From assembly GCF_003946625.1 (NCBI RefSeq), contig NZ_RHOR01000020.1:1-37534 (forward strand): a stretch of DNA of 37,534 nucleotides, written 5' to 3'. This DNA is from Companilactobacillus kedongensis (lineage in GTDB: Bacteria > Bacillota > Bacilli > Lactobacillales > Lactobacillaceae). The notes below the pieces were generated by a model. That model saw only the letters and a list, made by a program, of their open reading frames with translations. It was not told the DNA's origin and did not search any database. The position numbers were made by a program, and so were the translations under genes. This document shows, in pieces, positions 17,004 through 25,309 of this stretch (the stretch's first letter is position 1; each line of letters starts with the position of its first letter).

Positions 17004-17099
17004 TTCTGCTTCCTTCTTCCACTTTTATTGTAAACCAGGTAACATAATATCAAAATATGCCCGTCATTTCAATATTAACCGGTAATTAATAAAGTGAAA

Positions 17100-20000
17100 T
17101 CAGCGATTATTTTTACGACGTTTAATGTCAATTCCTACTAATGACAACAATCCTAGTAAAATACCACTGATTGTAGCCATCAGACCACTTTTATTTCCAG
17201 TTTGAGGGAATCTGCCTTTAGTTGCTTCAGAATTTGTTTGAAGACTCTTATTAGCAGAAACCGTTGCATTGGATGTAGCAAGTAAGCTCTTTGTTACTGG
17301 ACTCTGCCCTGTAGCACCCTTAGAACTGAGATATGTTACTGAATTTTTACCACTATATTCACTGCCGCTATTAACGACTGGAGTTTCTGGTACAACTGGA
17401 GTAGTTGGTTTAGGTGATCCTGGATTTGTTGGAGTTTCAGGGTTAGTTGGTACTTCTGGAGTAGTTGGTGTTCCTGGTTCTTCTGGATTTGTCGGTGTTT
17501 CAGGGTTAGTTGGTGCTTCTGGTTCTTCCGGATTTTCAGGTTCCTCTGGATTTGTTGGTTTCTCTGGTTCTTCTGGACCATTCTCATTACCTTGATCTCC
17601 AGAATCTCCTGGTTCAGTTGGACCTGTGCTACCGCCAGAATTATTGTCTTCTGTTCCGCCAGTTACATGCAGAGTAACATTTTTAGTCATACCGTCAGCT
17701 GTACTCAAAGTTACAGTATAATCGCCATTCTTAGTTAAATCGGCACCATTTAAGTTCAATGAAATATCACTCAGTGGAAGTGGACCATTCAAATCATAAG
17801 CAAAGGCTTTAAAGTCATCTAATGTTGGAGCAGGATCACCAACCTTCATTGTGTAATCTTCACCATTGATACCAGTGATCGTAAATGTTCCTGGTACTAC
17901 TGTGATCGTGTAATTTGGATTTGCATCTTCATTTGGTGTAACAGTTATTGGATAAGTACCCACGGTCTCACCTGGATCACGAGAGACTGTATATTCAGCA
18001 TCAGTTACTCCATTAGAAACTTGTCCTGTTAAAGCAGGATCGGTTTCACCAGAAGTTTTGGCAGCATTTACAGCAGTAATAGTTATTGGAAGTTTTTCGA
18101 TCACATAACTAGATGTGTTGGTCCCTGGTTCCCAATCGTACAAATCACTATCTGGTAATGCATTAATTGCAGCTAAACCTTGAGATGTTAATTGAACTTG
18201 GTAAGTTCCGGCATCAATTGCTGGTGTAACAAATTCTACGTCGCCTGGTTTAGTTGTATAAGTAGTCCCATTTGAAAGTGTTACTTCATAACTGCCGGTT
18301 TCTGCCGGTGTACTACCACTATAAACACTGGTGTTACTGCCGCTTATTGCATATGTCCCAGCATTCTTTTGAACACTAACGTCGACAGTCGTACTGTACT
18401 CACCATAGCTATATGTAACTTTATAAGTCCCCGGTGTCTTTGTATCGACTGATGAAACGGTCTGTCCAGCTGGATCTTCAATTGAAACTGTCATGCTGGA
18501 TAATGGAACGACAGTACCATCTTCAAGTGTACATCCCACAAAGTTATCTTCTGGAGACCAATTAGATCCGAGGATAACCATTGAATCAATTGCTTTAATA
18601 GCAGGGTTATTTAAGACAACATTATATTGACCGTTATATTCTGGTCCGATGCTCCAATTAAATGCGAAATTCTCTGTTCCGGTAGGTATATTAAAGACAC
18701 CATTTGAATATGTAACGCCACTAGTCAATCCAAAAATTCCTAAGTACTGTTCATTAAATCCATCAGCGTTGATGTTAAAGAAGTCTGAGATCTTATCATG
18801 TGTTGGATCGGTAAAAATAGTATCAACTTGATAGCCACCGATACCTGATCCGAACGAACCAGAAATACTTACGTTAGGCGCGTCAATATTAACGATTCGA
18901 TTATATTTGAAGACTTCGTTTCCTAAAGAAAGATTACTGCCTGAATAACTTAATCCCGTCAATTGATCACTTAAGAATGCTTGATCACCAACCGAAGTTA
19001 CACTAGCAGGAACGGTCAAATCTCCTGAAACCTTATCATATTCAAAGGCTCCAGCACCAATAGTTTGAAGGTCGGCCGAATTAGTAAGATCAAGAGTCGT
19101 TAAATTATTGTCGTAAACAAAGGCTTGATAACCTATCGAGGTCAAAGTTTTATCAAAGGTTACACTTTTAAGATCAGTATTAGAGGCAAAGGCCTGATCC
19201 GAAATAGTTTGTAAACTATCTGGCAATGTCAAAGTTATTAAGTCCGGATTATAAGCAAAGGCCTCCTTACCAATTGAAGTAACCGAATTTGGCAAAACAA
19301 GAGAGGTTATCGGATCAGATACAAAAGCATCATCGCCGATCGTTTGTAAAGTTGTATTTTTAGAGAAATCAACTGTTGATAATTTACTATTGTAGGCAAA
19401 GGCAGATTGACCGATACTCTCTAAGCCATCATTTAAGATAACGTTAGCCAAACTTTCATTGCTATAAAACGCCTCCTTACCAATAGTTGTTAGACCATCA
19501 TTTAAGGTTACTGATGTCAAATTGTTATTAAATTGGAAAGCATTATTACCGATTGCGGTTACTTTATAGGTCACACCGTTGAGAGTAATTGTTGGAGGTA
19601 AATTGATTGAAGTAATTGTTGAACTTCCAGTAGCCAATCCTGTTACTGTTGCAGTCCCTGATGTAGAATCCGTTGACCAAGTAAAACTATCCGAAGGTGT
19701 GTATTCAGAGGCACTAGTGGCCGGTGCTGTCGTTGTAGGTGTATTGGTTGTTGCAGTTGTTGTTGGTGCTGTGACCGTCGGTGTTGTTGTCGTTGGAGCA
19801 GTTGTTGGTGCTGTTGGCGTAGTAGTGGTCGTTACTGGAGTTGTTGGTGACAGATCTCCACTAGCAGTTACTCCTCCGCTACTAGTGCCAGTAGTAGACG
19901 TACTTGTACTTGGTAACGTAGAAGTACTAGTTGTAGTTCCTGTTGAAGTGGTTGTTGTCGGAACAGTCGTTGTACCCGTTGTCGGCGTCCCTGTGGCAGT

Positions 20001-20255
20001 AGCTATGTCCGTACTAGTCGACAAGGTCGTCGTTGGAGTAGACGTTGTCGTTGGGGCAGTTGTTGTACCCGTTGTTGGAGTAGCTGTTGTGGACCCAGTT
20101 TCTGGTGTAGTTGCCGTACTTGTACTTGTTTCAGCAGCTTGAGCTAGTACTTGATGTGTCAATGAAGTACCAACGCCCAAAGTAATTGCAGCACTTGCAG
20201 CAATCACAATTTCTTTACCATCTTTAATTAATACATTTTTTTTCATTTTCATCAT
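17100..20255 (-). CDS. Sortase-anchored BspA-type leucine-rich-repeat surface protein
   Basis: About 1050 aa. N-terminal signal region with a KxYKxGKxW-like lead (KKNVLIKDGKEIVIAAS), probably cleaved after VLAQA. A low-complexity Thr/Ser/Pro stretch of about 150 residues follows. Next come ten BspA-type units with an IGxxAF core (such as IGKEAF and IGDDAF), Ig-like beta domains, an MBG-like domain (ITAVNAAKTSGETDP), a Pro-Glu-Asn-Thr wall-spanning region, and the anchor FPQTG, hydrophobic helix, KRRKNNR. The anchor is a variant of LPxTG. The open frame extends to a TTG at 20282. I prefer the ATG at 20255, which follows GTGGG, but other ATGs nearby are possible. Likely role: adhesion or cell-cell contact (family knowledge). 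Confidence 0.88.
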   Translation of the reverse strand: MMKMKKNVLIKDGKEIVIAASAAITLGVGTSLTHQVLAQAAETSTSTATTPETGSTTATPTTGTTTAPTTTSTPTTTLSTSTDIATATGTPTTGTTTVPTTTTSTGTTTSTSTLPSTSTSTTGTSSGGVTASGDLSPTTPVTTTTTPTAPTTAPTTTTPTVTAPTTTATTNTPTTTAPATSASEYTPSDSFTWSTDSTSGTATVTGLATGSSTITSINLPPTITLNGVTYKVTAIGNNAFQFNNNLTSVTLNDGLTTIGKEAFYSNESLANVILNDGLESIGQSAFAYNSKLSTVDFSKNTTLQTIGDDAFVSDPITSLVLPNSVTSIGKEAFAYNPDLITLTLPDSLQTISDQAFASNTDLKSVTFDKTLTSIGYQAFVYDNNLTTLDLTNSADLQTIGAGAFEYDKVSGDLTVPASVTSVGDQAFLSDQLTGLSYSGSNLSLGNEVFKYNRIVNIDAPNVSISGSFGSGIGGYQVDTIFTDPTHDKISDFFNINADGFNEQYLGIFGLTSGVTYSNGVFNIPTGTENFAFNWSIGPEYNGQYNVVLNNPAIKAIDSMVILGSNWSPEDNFVGCTLEDGTVVPLSSMTVSIEDPAGQTVSSVDTKTPGTYKVTYSYGEYSTTVDVSVQKNAGTYAISGSNTSVYSGSTPAETGSYEVTLSNGTTYTTKPGDVEFVTPAIDAGTYQVQLTSQGLAAINALPDSDLYDWEPGTNTSSYVIEKLPITITAVNAAKTSGETDPALTGQVSNGVTDAEYTVSRDPGETVGTYPITVTPNEDANPNYTITVVPGTFTITGINGEDYTMKVGDPAPTLDDFKAFAYDLNGPLPLSDISLNLNGADLTKNGDYTVTLSTADGMTKNVTLHVTGGTEDNNSGGSTGPTEPGDSGDQGNENGPEEPEKPTNPEEPENPEEPEAPTNPETPTNPEEPGTPTTPEVPTNPETPTNPGSPKPTTPVVPETPVVNSGSEYSGKNSVTYLSSKGATGQSPVTKSLLATSNATVSANKSLQTNSEATKGRFPQTGNKSGLMATISGILLGLLSLVGIDIKRRKNNR
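17360..17590. repeat. Imperfect short tandem repeats encoding the Pro-Glu-Thr-Asn wall-spanning region
   Basis: Units coding for variations of TNPETP, EEPE and APTNPE recur. For example, near-identical copies of GTTTCAGGGTTAGTTGGT appear near 17433 and 17496. Such repeats can change in number by slippage and so vary stalk length. Confidence 0.65.
19690..20130. repeat. Low-complexity Thr/Ser/Pro-coding tract
   Basis: Degenerate ACN-rich codons on minus give runs of Thr with Pro, Ser, Ala and Gly. The skewed composition also creates a long valine-rich frame on plus that is not a gene. The tract is likely a glycosylatable stalk (inference). Confidence 0.7.
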
Positions 20256-20293
20256 GAACATCCCACACTTCTGTTTAAACAAATTTTGATTAT

Positions 20294-20321
20294 ATTATAT
20301 AAAGTTTTAAGTTTAAGACAA
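20294..20321 (-). promoter_or_regulatory. Promoter of the BspA-type surface protein
   Basis: On minus, TTGTCT (20316-20321), 16 nt, TATAAT (20294-20299). The -35 abuts the upstream terminator, so the gene is an independent unit. Confidence 0.6.
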
Positions 20322-20323
20322 AC

Positions 20324-20349
20324 AAAAAGACCTCATCTGAGATCTTTTT
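20324..20349. terminator. Intrinsic terminator after the vanZ-like gene
   Basis: AAAAAGA-CTC pairs with GAG-TCTTTTT around ATCT, with one mismatch. It functions on minus for the permease-VanZ unit. Confidence 0.75.
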
Positions 20350-20492
20350 TAAGTGAACCTAATTCATGATAAAAGAACAACGCTCTTTTCTAGCGCTTTA
20401 TTTATATTTTTATAAAATGTAGGATATTAAAACTCCAGCAAACATAGCAATATTTACCTAAAGTTTTTTCGATTTAAATAACGTGCAGAAAA
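20350..20492. other. Short AT-rich gap, no gene seen
   Basis: It contains a possible weak hairpin (AAAGAGC near 20383 with GCTCTTT) and nothing else recognisable. Confidence 0.4.
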
Positions 20493-21011
20493 TCAAGCCT
20501 TCTTGTGTTTAGTCAAAATATAAATAACCAAAAACAATATCAGTCCTGCTAACAAAGCTCCCATACTATCTAAAATAACATCATAAATAGATGGAGTCCT
20601 GCCACCGGTCAGTCCTTGATGAAATTCATCAAAAGCCGCCAATCCAGTGGCAACCATCCAAGGAACAAATACGCTCAGTACCTTGTGAGTCTGAAAGTAA
20701 TTATATAAAGCCAAACTCAAAAATAATCCTAAAATAAAATACGTTCCAAAGTGTGCTCCCTTGCGAATGAAAAACTCCACAAAGTGAAAATAACCATCAT
20801 TTTGAATCGACTGGATCTTACCGCCATAGTTGAAGCTTATTCCACTCAACAAATGATAAAACGGCTTATTATTGGAACCCAAATGACGCTCCAAGAAAGG
20901 AACCGATGTCTGCTGTTTGTAGGTCATCGATGAACTATAAAATAGTATCAATTCGACAACAACAATCGCCCACCAATACCATTTTTCATGCTTTTTAATT
21001 CTATTAATCAC
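20493..21011 (-). CDS. VanZ-family membrane protein
   Basis: 172 aa with four to five hydrophobic segments and the VanZ signature DEFHQGLTGGRTPSIYDVILDS in the second half. VanZ-like proteins are integral membrane proteins. In enterococci VanZ gives low-level teicoplanin resistance, but most homologues have an unknown, cell-envelope-related role. The start is GTG at 21011, with TTGGAG 7 nt upstream, inside the end of the permease gene (8-bp overlap). The two are therefore co-transcribed and probably coupled. Confidence 0.9.
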   Translation of the reverse strand: MINRIKKHEKWYWWAIVVVELILFYSSSMTYKQQTSVPFLERHLGSNNKPFYHLLSGISFNYGGKIQSIQNDGYFHFVEFFIRKGAHFGTYFILGLFLSLALYNYFQTHKVLSVFVPWMVATGLAAFDEFHQGLTGGRTPSIYDVILDSMGALLAGLILFLVIYILTKHKKA

Positions 21012-22605
21012 TGTTTTTCTCCAATTTTACTTTAGAATTCAATTTTCTAGCATCATCAAAATAATCAGTATGATAAGAAGAATGAATTGCCCAATAATAA
21101 ATAGCGGTGGAAAAAGCTAATATCAAAACAAAATCCAATGGATATTTGATCAAATCTATTCCGCCAAAGTTAACGCTACCTAACCAAGATATCAATGATA
21201 ATCCCGTCAAGTGAACGATAAACCACAAACTGGCATACATTTTAGGTTTGAATTCATTGAACCCTCTTTTGAAATCATAAAAGATATAAATTGGTAAACC
21301 GACAATAATAATGACGATCACTTCAACCGTAGTTGGGAACATTGACCAATAAATTGCTAAACTGATCAAATCAAATACGACTGGAGCCAAGATATTCATC
21401 CCTTTAATTTTTGATGGACGCTTAAAGTCCGGACCCATTCTACGTAAGCTGCCAGCGACAACTGGCCCCGTCAATAACGATATTAACGTTGAAGCAGCAA
21501 CGACTCGAGACAGTAATGACCAATTTTTAAATAACGTTATCAGTATCATACTGACAACTAAATTAACCAGCAATGCTATTCTTGGCGAACCAAATTTATT
21601 ATCACTTTTGCCCAATATCTTAGGCAAATGTCTATTCTTAGGCATCGACGACAAAGATTTACTAGCAGAGGCTGAAAAGGCAATTCCACTTCCTAATGGT
21701 GAAATAAAAGCTGTGAAATATATCAAAGTTGATAACCAATAGATATTTAACAGAATTGCTAAATCGGCATATGGTGAATTGAAATTCAGACTCGACCAAC
21801 CTTTAGCCATGATGCTCTGTGGTAGTGAACCGACAAAAACTATTTGTAAAGAAATATAAATCAATGCACTTATCAATAATGAAAGAATGATACCTCGACG
21901 GATATTTCTCTCTGGTTTTACAATATCATTTCCTAAATTAATAACTGTCTGAAATGCTACATATGAATAAATTATTCCAGCACTACCGATCGCCACAAAA
22001 ATTGAGGCCGTGCCATTAGGCATAAACTGCTGCATATTATGTCCCATATTATTTAAATCAAAATGTGCTGTGATCAAGACGATCATCGTGATAACTGGAA
22101 CTACTAATTTAAAAACTGCTATCAAGTTATTAAATTTAGCCATGATCGATACGGACCAATAATTTATAAACGTAAAGACAAATAATAATCCAGTTGCCAT
22201 AAGCATTCCACTCGATGATAATTGACCGTTATCCATGAAGCCATGTGTAAAACTAGCCCATTTCCATGGCCATGTACTCATATATTGTGTTGAGGCAACC
22301 GCCTCTATTGGCAAAATTGCTAGTAATGACAGCCAATTTGCCCACGAAGCAATGTGTCCCAGAAATGATCCATGCGTATACATCGTAAAGCGGCTCATTG
22401 CACCATCTTCAGGAAACATCGTTCCAATTTCAACATAGACCATTGCGATCATTGCTACCAATACAGCCCCGATGATCCAACTTATTATAGCTGCAGGGCC
22501 AGCGATTTTTGCCGCCTGACTCGATCCAAACATCCAACCAGAGCCGATTATTGCGCTTAAACCAAACATCGTCGTTGAAAATAAATTTAATTTTTTATCA
22601 TTCAT
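21004..22605 (-). CDS. APC-superfamily amino acid permease
   Basis: 533 aa with about 12-14 hydrophobic segments. The N-terminal transport motif SAIIGSGWMFGSSQAAKIAGPAA covers TM1, where the backbone binds the amino acid carboxyl group. It belongs to the amino acid/polyamine/organocation secondary transporters; the substrate cannot be told from sequence. ATG with GGTGGG upstream. First gene of a two-gene unit with the VanZ-like gene, and transcription is insulated from glmS by a terminator. Confidence 0.9.
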   Translation of the reverse strand: MNDKKLNLFSTTMFGLSAIIGSGWMFGSSQAAKIAGPAAIISWIIGAVLVAMIAMVYVEIGTMFPEDGAMSRFTMYTHGSFLGHIASWANWLSLLAILPIEAVASTQYMSTWPWKWASFTHGFMDNGQLSSSGMLMATGLLFVFTFINYWSVSIMAKFNNLIAVFKLVVPVITMIVLITAHFDLNNMGHNMQQFMPNGTASIFVAIGSAGIIYSYVAFQTVINLGNDIVKPERNIRRGIILSLLISALIYISLQIVFVGSLPQSIMAKGWSSLNFNSPYADLAILLNIYWLSTLIYFTAFISPLGSGIAFSASASKSLSSMPKNRHLPKILGKSDNKFGSPRIALLVNLVVSMILITLFKNWSLLSRVVAASTLISLLTGPVVAGSLRRMGPDFKRPSKIKGMNILAPVVFDLISLAIYWSMFPTTVEVIVIIIVGLPIYIFYDFKRGFNEFKPKMYASLWFIVHLTGLSLISWLGSVNFGGIDLIKYPLDFVLILAFSTAIYYWAIHSSYHTDYFDDARKLNSKVKLEKNSD

Positions 22606-22625
22606 CCAAACCCACCAATTCGATT

Positions 22626-22653
22626 AAAAAAAAGCCTCTAAAATTAGAGACTT
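22626..22653 (-). terminator. Intrinsic terminator of glmS
   Basis: A 10-bp stem (22632-22641 with 22644-22653, one mismatch) is followed on minus by T8. Confidence 0.88.
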
Positions 22654-22674
22654 TTCTTTATTTAATAATTTATA

Positions 22675-24486
22675 TTACTCTACAGTAACACTCTTAGCAA
22701 GATTTCTTGGTTGGTCAACGTTGTTACCACGGGCCAAACTTGCGTAATATGCGATAAGTTGTGCAGGTACAACACTGACGATTGGTGAGATCATTTCGTC
22801 AATTTCTGGAACTACGACTTGATCACCTTTTTCAGCAAATTTCTTGCTTGCAATAACCAATACATGAGCACCACGAGCAGCAACTTCTTGAATATTACCA
22901 CGTGTATGTGAAGCGCCAATACCATCATTGATGTAAGCAAATACTGGTGTATCCTTTTCGATCAATGAGATAGTACCGTGTTTCAATTCACCTGCAGCAA
23001 ATCCTTCAGAATGAATATATGAAATTTCCTTCAACTTCAAAGCAGCTTCAAGTGAGAGTGCATAATCAATCCCACGTCCGATATAGAAAGCATCTTTCTT
23101 GTCTGTTAAGTAGTCAGCAGCAATTTCTTTGAATTTATCTTTTTCGTCAACAATTGTTTGGATAGCATTAGCGGCAAGTGCTAATTGTTCTTGAAGGTCA
23201 AGGTCTTGAGCAGCTTTAACACCCTTGAATTCACCAATAGCTTTAGCAAGCACAGCTTCAACGGCGATGTTAGCTGTATAAGCCTTTGTTGAAGCAACGG
23301 CAATTTCTGGTCCAGCGAGAAGTTCCATTGTATATGTAGCTTCACGTGAAAGTGTTGAGTTGGCAACATTTGTCATTGTCAAACTGTGGAAGCCGAGTTC
23401 ATTAACTTTTACAAGCACTTGTCTACTATCAGCAGTTTCACCACTTTGTGATAAGAAGATAAAGAATGGTTTCTTAGAAAGTTTTGGCATATGGTAACCA
23501 AATTCACTAGCTAGTTCAACATCAACTGGAACATCAGCTAAGTTTTCAAAAATATCCTTACCAACTAAGGCAGCGTGATAACTTGTACCGGCAGCAACGA
23601 TATATAGACGATCCGCACCAGCAACATCTTTAAGCATAGTTTGATCTACATTGATCTTCTTGCCATCAAAGTAGTTTGATGAGATCTTTCTCATAACGGC
23701 TGGTTGTTCATCGATTTCTTTCAACATGAAAGTATCGTACGTACCCTTTGAAATATCACTAGCATCAAGTTTTACAGTATATGGATCTCTTTGAACGGCT
23801 TTACCGTCAAGAGTACTGATCTCAACACTATTCTTTTTCAAGATAACAACTTCACCATCATGGATCTCAACAAATTTATGTGTACTTTCCAACATGGCCA
23901 TAGCATCTGAACAGATAACATTGAAACCATCACCCAAACCAATAAGTAAAGGACTCTTGTTCTTAGCTACAAAGATACGATCAGGGTTTTCCTTATCAAC
24001 TAAAGCAAAGGCATATGAACCTTCGATCAATGACAGAGCTTTTCTGAAAGCAGCTTCAGTATCCATATTTTCTTTAACTGCAAAATAGTCGATCAATTGA
24101 ACAGCTACTTCAGTATCAGTTTGACTCTTAAATGTTACATCACTTAAGTATTTTTCTTTTAGTTCAGTATAGTTTGTTAGCACACCATTATGTACCAAGT
24201 AGAAACGATTGTCTGCTGAAAAATGAGGATGAGCATTAGCTACTGTTGGTTCACCATGAGTTGCCCAACGAGTATGTCCAATTCCGATAAGTCCTTGTAC
24301 ATCATCTGAAACTTCATTTTCAAGGTCACTGATCTTGCCAACTTCTTTTACAAGATAGTCTTTGCCGTTTTCATTATTTACGTAGATACCGGCTGAATCA
24401 TATCCACGATATTCAAGTTTTTCAAGTCCGCTTAATAAAATTTTAGTTGTGTTTTCATTACCTACAACTCCAACAATTCCACACAT
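22675..24486 (-). CDS. glmS: Glutamine-fructose-6-phosphate aminotransferase
   Basis: Makes glucosamine-6-phosphate from fructose-6-phosphate and glutamine, the committed step to UDP-GlcNAc for peptidoglycan. 603 aa. The N-terminal glutaminase domain begins with Cys2 (MCGIVGVVG) and shows GHTRWATHG and the HNG motif. Two SIS domains follow (AAGTSYHAALVG, FLSQSGETADS, STKAYTANI). The C-terminus ends DQPRNLAKSVTVE, as is typical. Ribosome binding site GAGAGG. It has its own promoter and no recognisable glmS ribozyme in the leader. GlmM, the next enzyme of the pathway, is encoded 823 bp upstream on the same strand. Confidence 0.97.
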   Translation of the reverse strand: MCGIVGVVGNENTTKILLSGLEKLEYRGYDSAGIYVNNENGKDYLVKEVGKISDLENEVSDDVQGLIGIGHTRWATHGEPTVANAHPHFSADNRFYLVHNGVLTNYTELKEKYLSDVTFKSQTDTEVAVQLIDYFAVKENMDTEAAFRKALSLIEGSYAFALVDKENPDRIFVAKNKSPLLIGLGDGFNVICSDAMAMLESTHKFVEIHDGEVVILKKNSVEISTLDGKAVQRDPYTVKLDASDISKGTYDTFMLKEIDEQPAVMRKISSNYFDGKKINVDQTMLKDVAGADRLYIVAAGTSYHAALVGKDIFENLADVPVDVELASEFGYHMPKLSKKPFFIFLSQSGETADSRQVLVKVNELGFHSLTMTNVANSTLSREATYTMELLAGPEIAVASTKAYTANIAVEAVLAKAIGEFKGVKAAQDLDLQEQLALAANAIQTIVDEKDKFKEIAADYLTDKKDAFYIGRGIDYALSLEAALKLKEISYIHSEGFAAGELKHGTISLIEKDTPVFAYINDGIGASHTRGNIQEVAARGAHVLVIASKKFAEKGDQVVVPEIDEMISPIVSVVPAQLIAYYASLARGNNVDQPRNLAKSVTVE

Positions 24487-24575
24487 TGTATAAAACCTCT
24501 CTAAATCGGTATAGTTTTTATTTTTAAAATTGGTCTAGCCTTTTAATCAAGGCGACCTTTTAGATAACAAAGCCT

Positions 24576-24604
24576 AGAATACTAATTTAGATGGATTATG
24601 TCAA
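24576..24604 (-). promoter_or_regulatory. glmS promoter with overlapping inverted repeat
   Basis: On minus, TTGACA (24599-24604), 17 nt, TATTCT (24576-24581). An inverted repeat (TCTAGCCTTT at 24534-24543 with AAAGCCTAGA at 24569-24578, one mismatch) overlaps the -10 and the expected start site near 24569, so a repressor could bind here (inference). Confidence 0.65.
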
Positions 24605-24771
24605 CTATTTTTCGATAATTTGTAAGGTTTTTTAATAAATGGTATATGTATCGTACATTAAAATTGGTATTGGTATAAACCGATTACATTTTTCGTATGT
24701 GATTTTATTTACTTGTTGATTTTTGATTGTAATTGTGAGACTCGCTTTCAGAGATTCTTGGAGTTGGATTG

Positions 24772-24942
24772 CCGCCTCCGGAAGAGAAAAAACTAACCTG
24801 CTGTGGGGAACGTTCTCAGCCAAGGTTTGAGAACTCGATTTTGAGCTTTGTCGCAAATCTCAAAATCGTCCATTCTGTAAGTACGGCTACGCCGTTCTAA
24901 CAGAATCTCCACTGCTGGTCAATTTTCTCTCTTCCTACGGCT
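24772..24942 (-). ncRNA. Dispersed structured RNA-like element, copy C
   Basis: Read on minus it begins AGCCGTAGGAAGAG and ends CTCTTCCGGAGGC. The outer clamp is GCC/GGC (GTC/GAC in A and B). The internal loop is GTA/GGA, and P1 has GGAAGAG with CTCTTCC. P2 has GTTAG/CTTAC with the same central T-T mismatch, topped by ACGGC/GCCGT. P3 uses GATTTTGAG with CTCAAAATC (24859-24867 with 24837-24845). P4 uses GTTCTCA with TGAGAAC (24828-24834 with 24812-24818). It is oriented like glmS, about 290 bp before its start codon, and upstream of the glmS promoter. Confidence 0.7.
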
Positions 24943-25087
24943 ATATTATATTTTTATTTTTAGATCATATATATGTTTTAATCCAATAGCATTCAAATAG
25001 TATCTATAATTAAAATCAAAAATATGTAAGTTAAATATTCAACGGTTATTAATAACTGACTTGCTAAATGTCATAATTCAGAGATCC
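24943..25087. other. AT-rich spacer between structured elements C and B
   Basis: 145 bp that separates the 5' ends of two oppositely oriented copies. If the elements are transcribed on their own, their promoters would be expected here or inside the elements. I see no strong -35/-10 pair. Confidence 0.35.
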
Positions 25088-25262
25088 AGTCGGAGGTCGC
25101 AAGAAATTTTCCTGCAGTGACAGTGGCGTTAGAGTGGCGATCTTCCGCTCTTACCCCACGAACGATTCTGAGATTTGCGTAAGCAAAGCTCAAAATCGAG
25201 ACCTCAGACCTTGGCTGAGGTCGGTTCCACAGCAGGAAAAGTTTCTTGCGACCGGAGACGAC
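25088..25262 (+). ncRNA. Dispersed structured RNA-like element, copy B
   Basis: 175 nt starting AGTCGGA and ending GGAGACGA. Clamp GTC/GAC, internal loop GGA/GGA. P1 is GGTCGCAAGAAA with TTTCTTGCGACC, continued by CCTGC/GCAGG. P2 is 25128-25137 with 25145-25154, including a T-G pair and the conserved T-T mismatch. P3 is 25164-25178 with 25183-25197, with C/A and A/G mismatches at the same places as in copy A. P4 is 25200-25207 with 25215-25222, loop ACCTTGG. It lies antisense, immediately downstream of the glmM terminator. Confidence 0.75.
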
Positions 25263-25263
25263 A

Positions 25264-25296
25264 TAAAAAAAAGAGCACTCATATAAATGAGTACTC
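25264..25296 (-). terminator. Intrinsic terminator of the cdaA-cdaR-glmM unit
   Basis: A 10-bp stem (25273-25282 with 25287-25296, one mismatch), loop ATAA, then T8 on minus. Confidence 0.9.
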
Positions 25297-25309
25297 TCAA
25301 TACAATTTT

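Noticed and set aside
19579-20142. A 187-codon valine-rich open frame on plus opposite the surface protein gene
   Set aside because: It mirrors the ACN-rich threonine tract of the minus-strand gene; composition bias explains it, and there is no ribosome binding site or protein-like composition.
24632-24856. 74-codon open frame on minus through copy C
   Set aside because: Its C-proximal part is just AT-rich sequence, and its start lies inside the structured element; codon content looks random.
24487-25309. glmS ribozyme/riboswitch upstream of glmS
   Set aside because: The structured sequence here is the dispersed element, also found away from glmS (copies A and D), and I could not find the conserved ribozyme core; the glmS promoter lies downstream of copy C.
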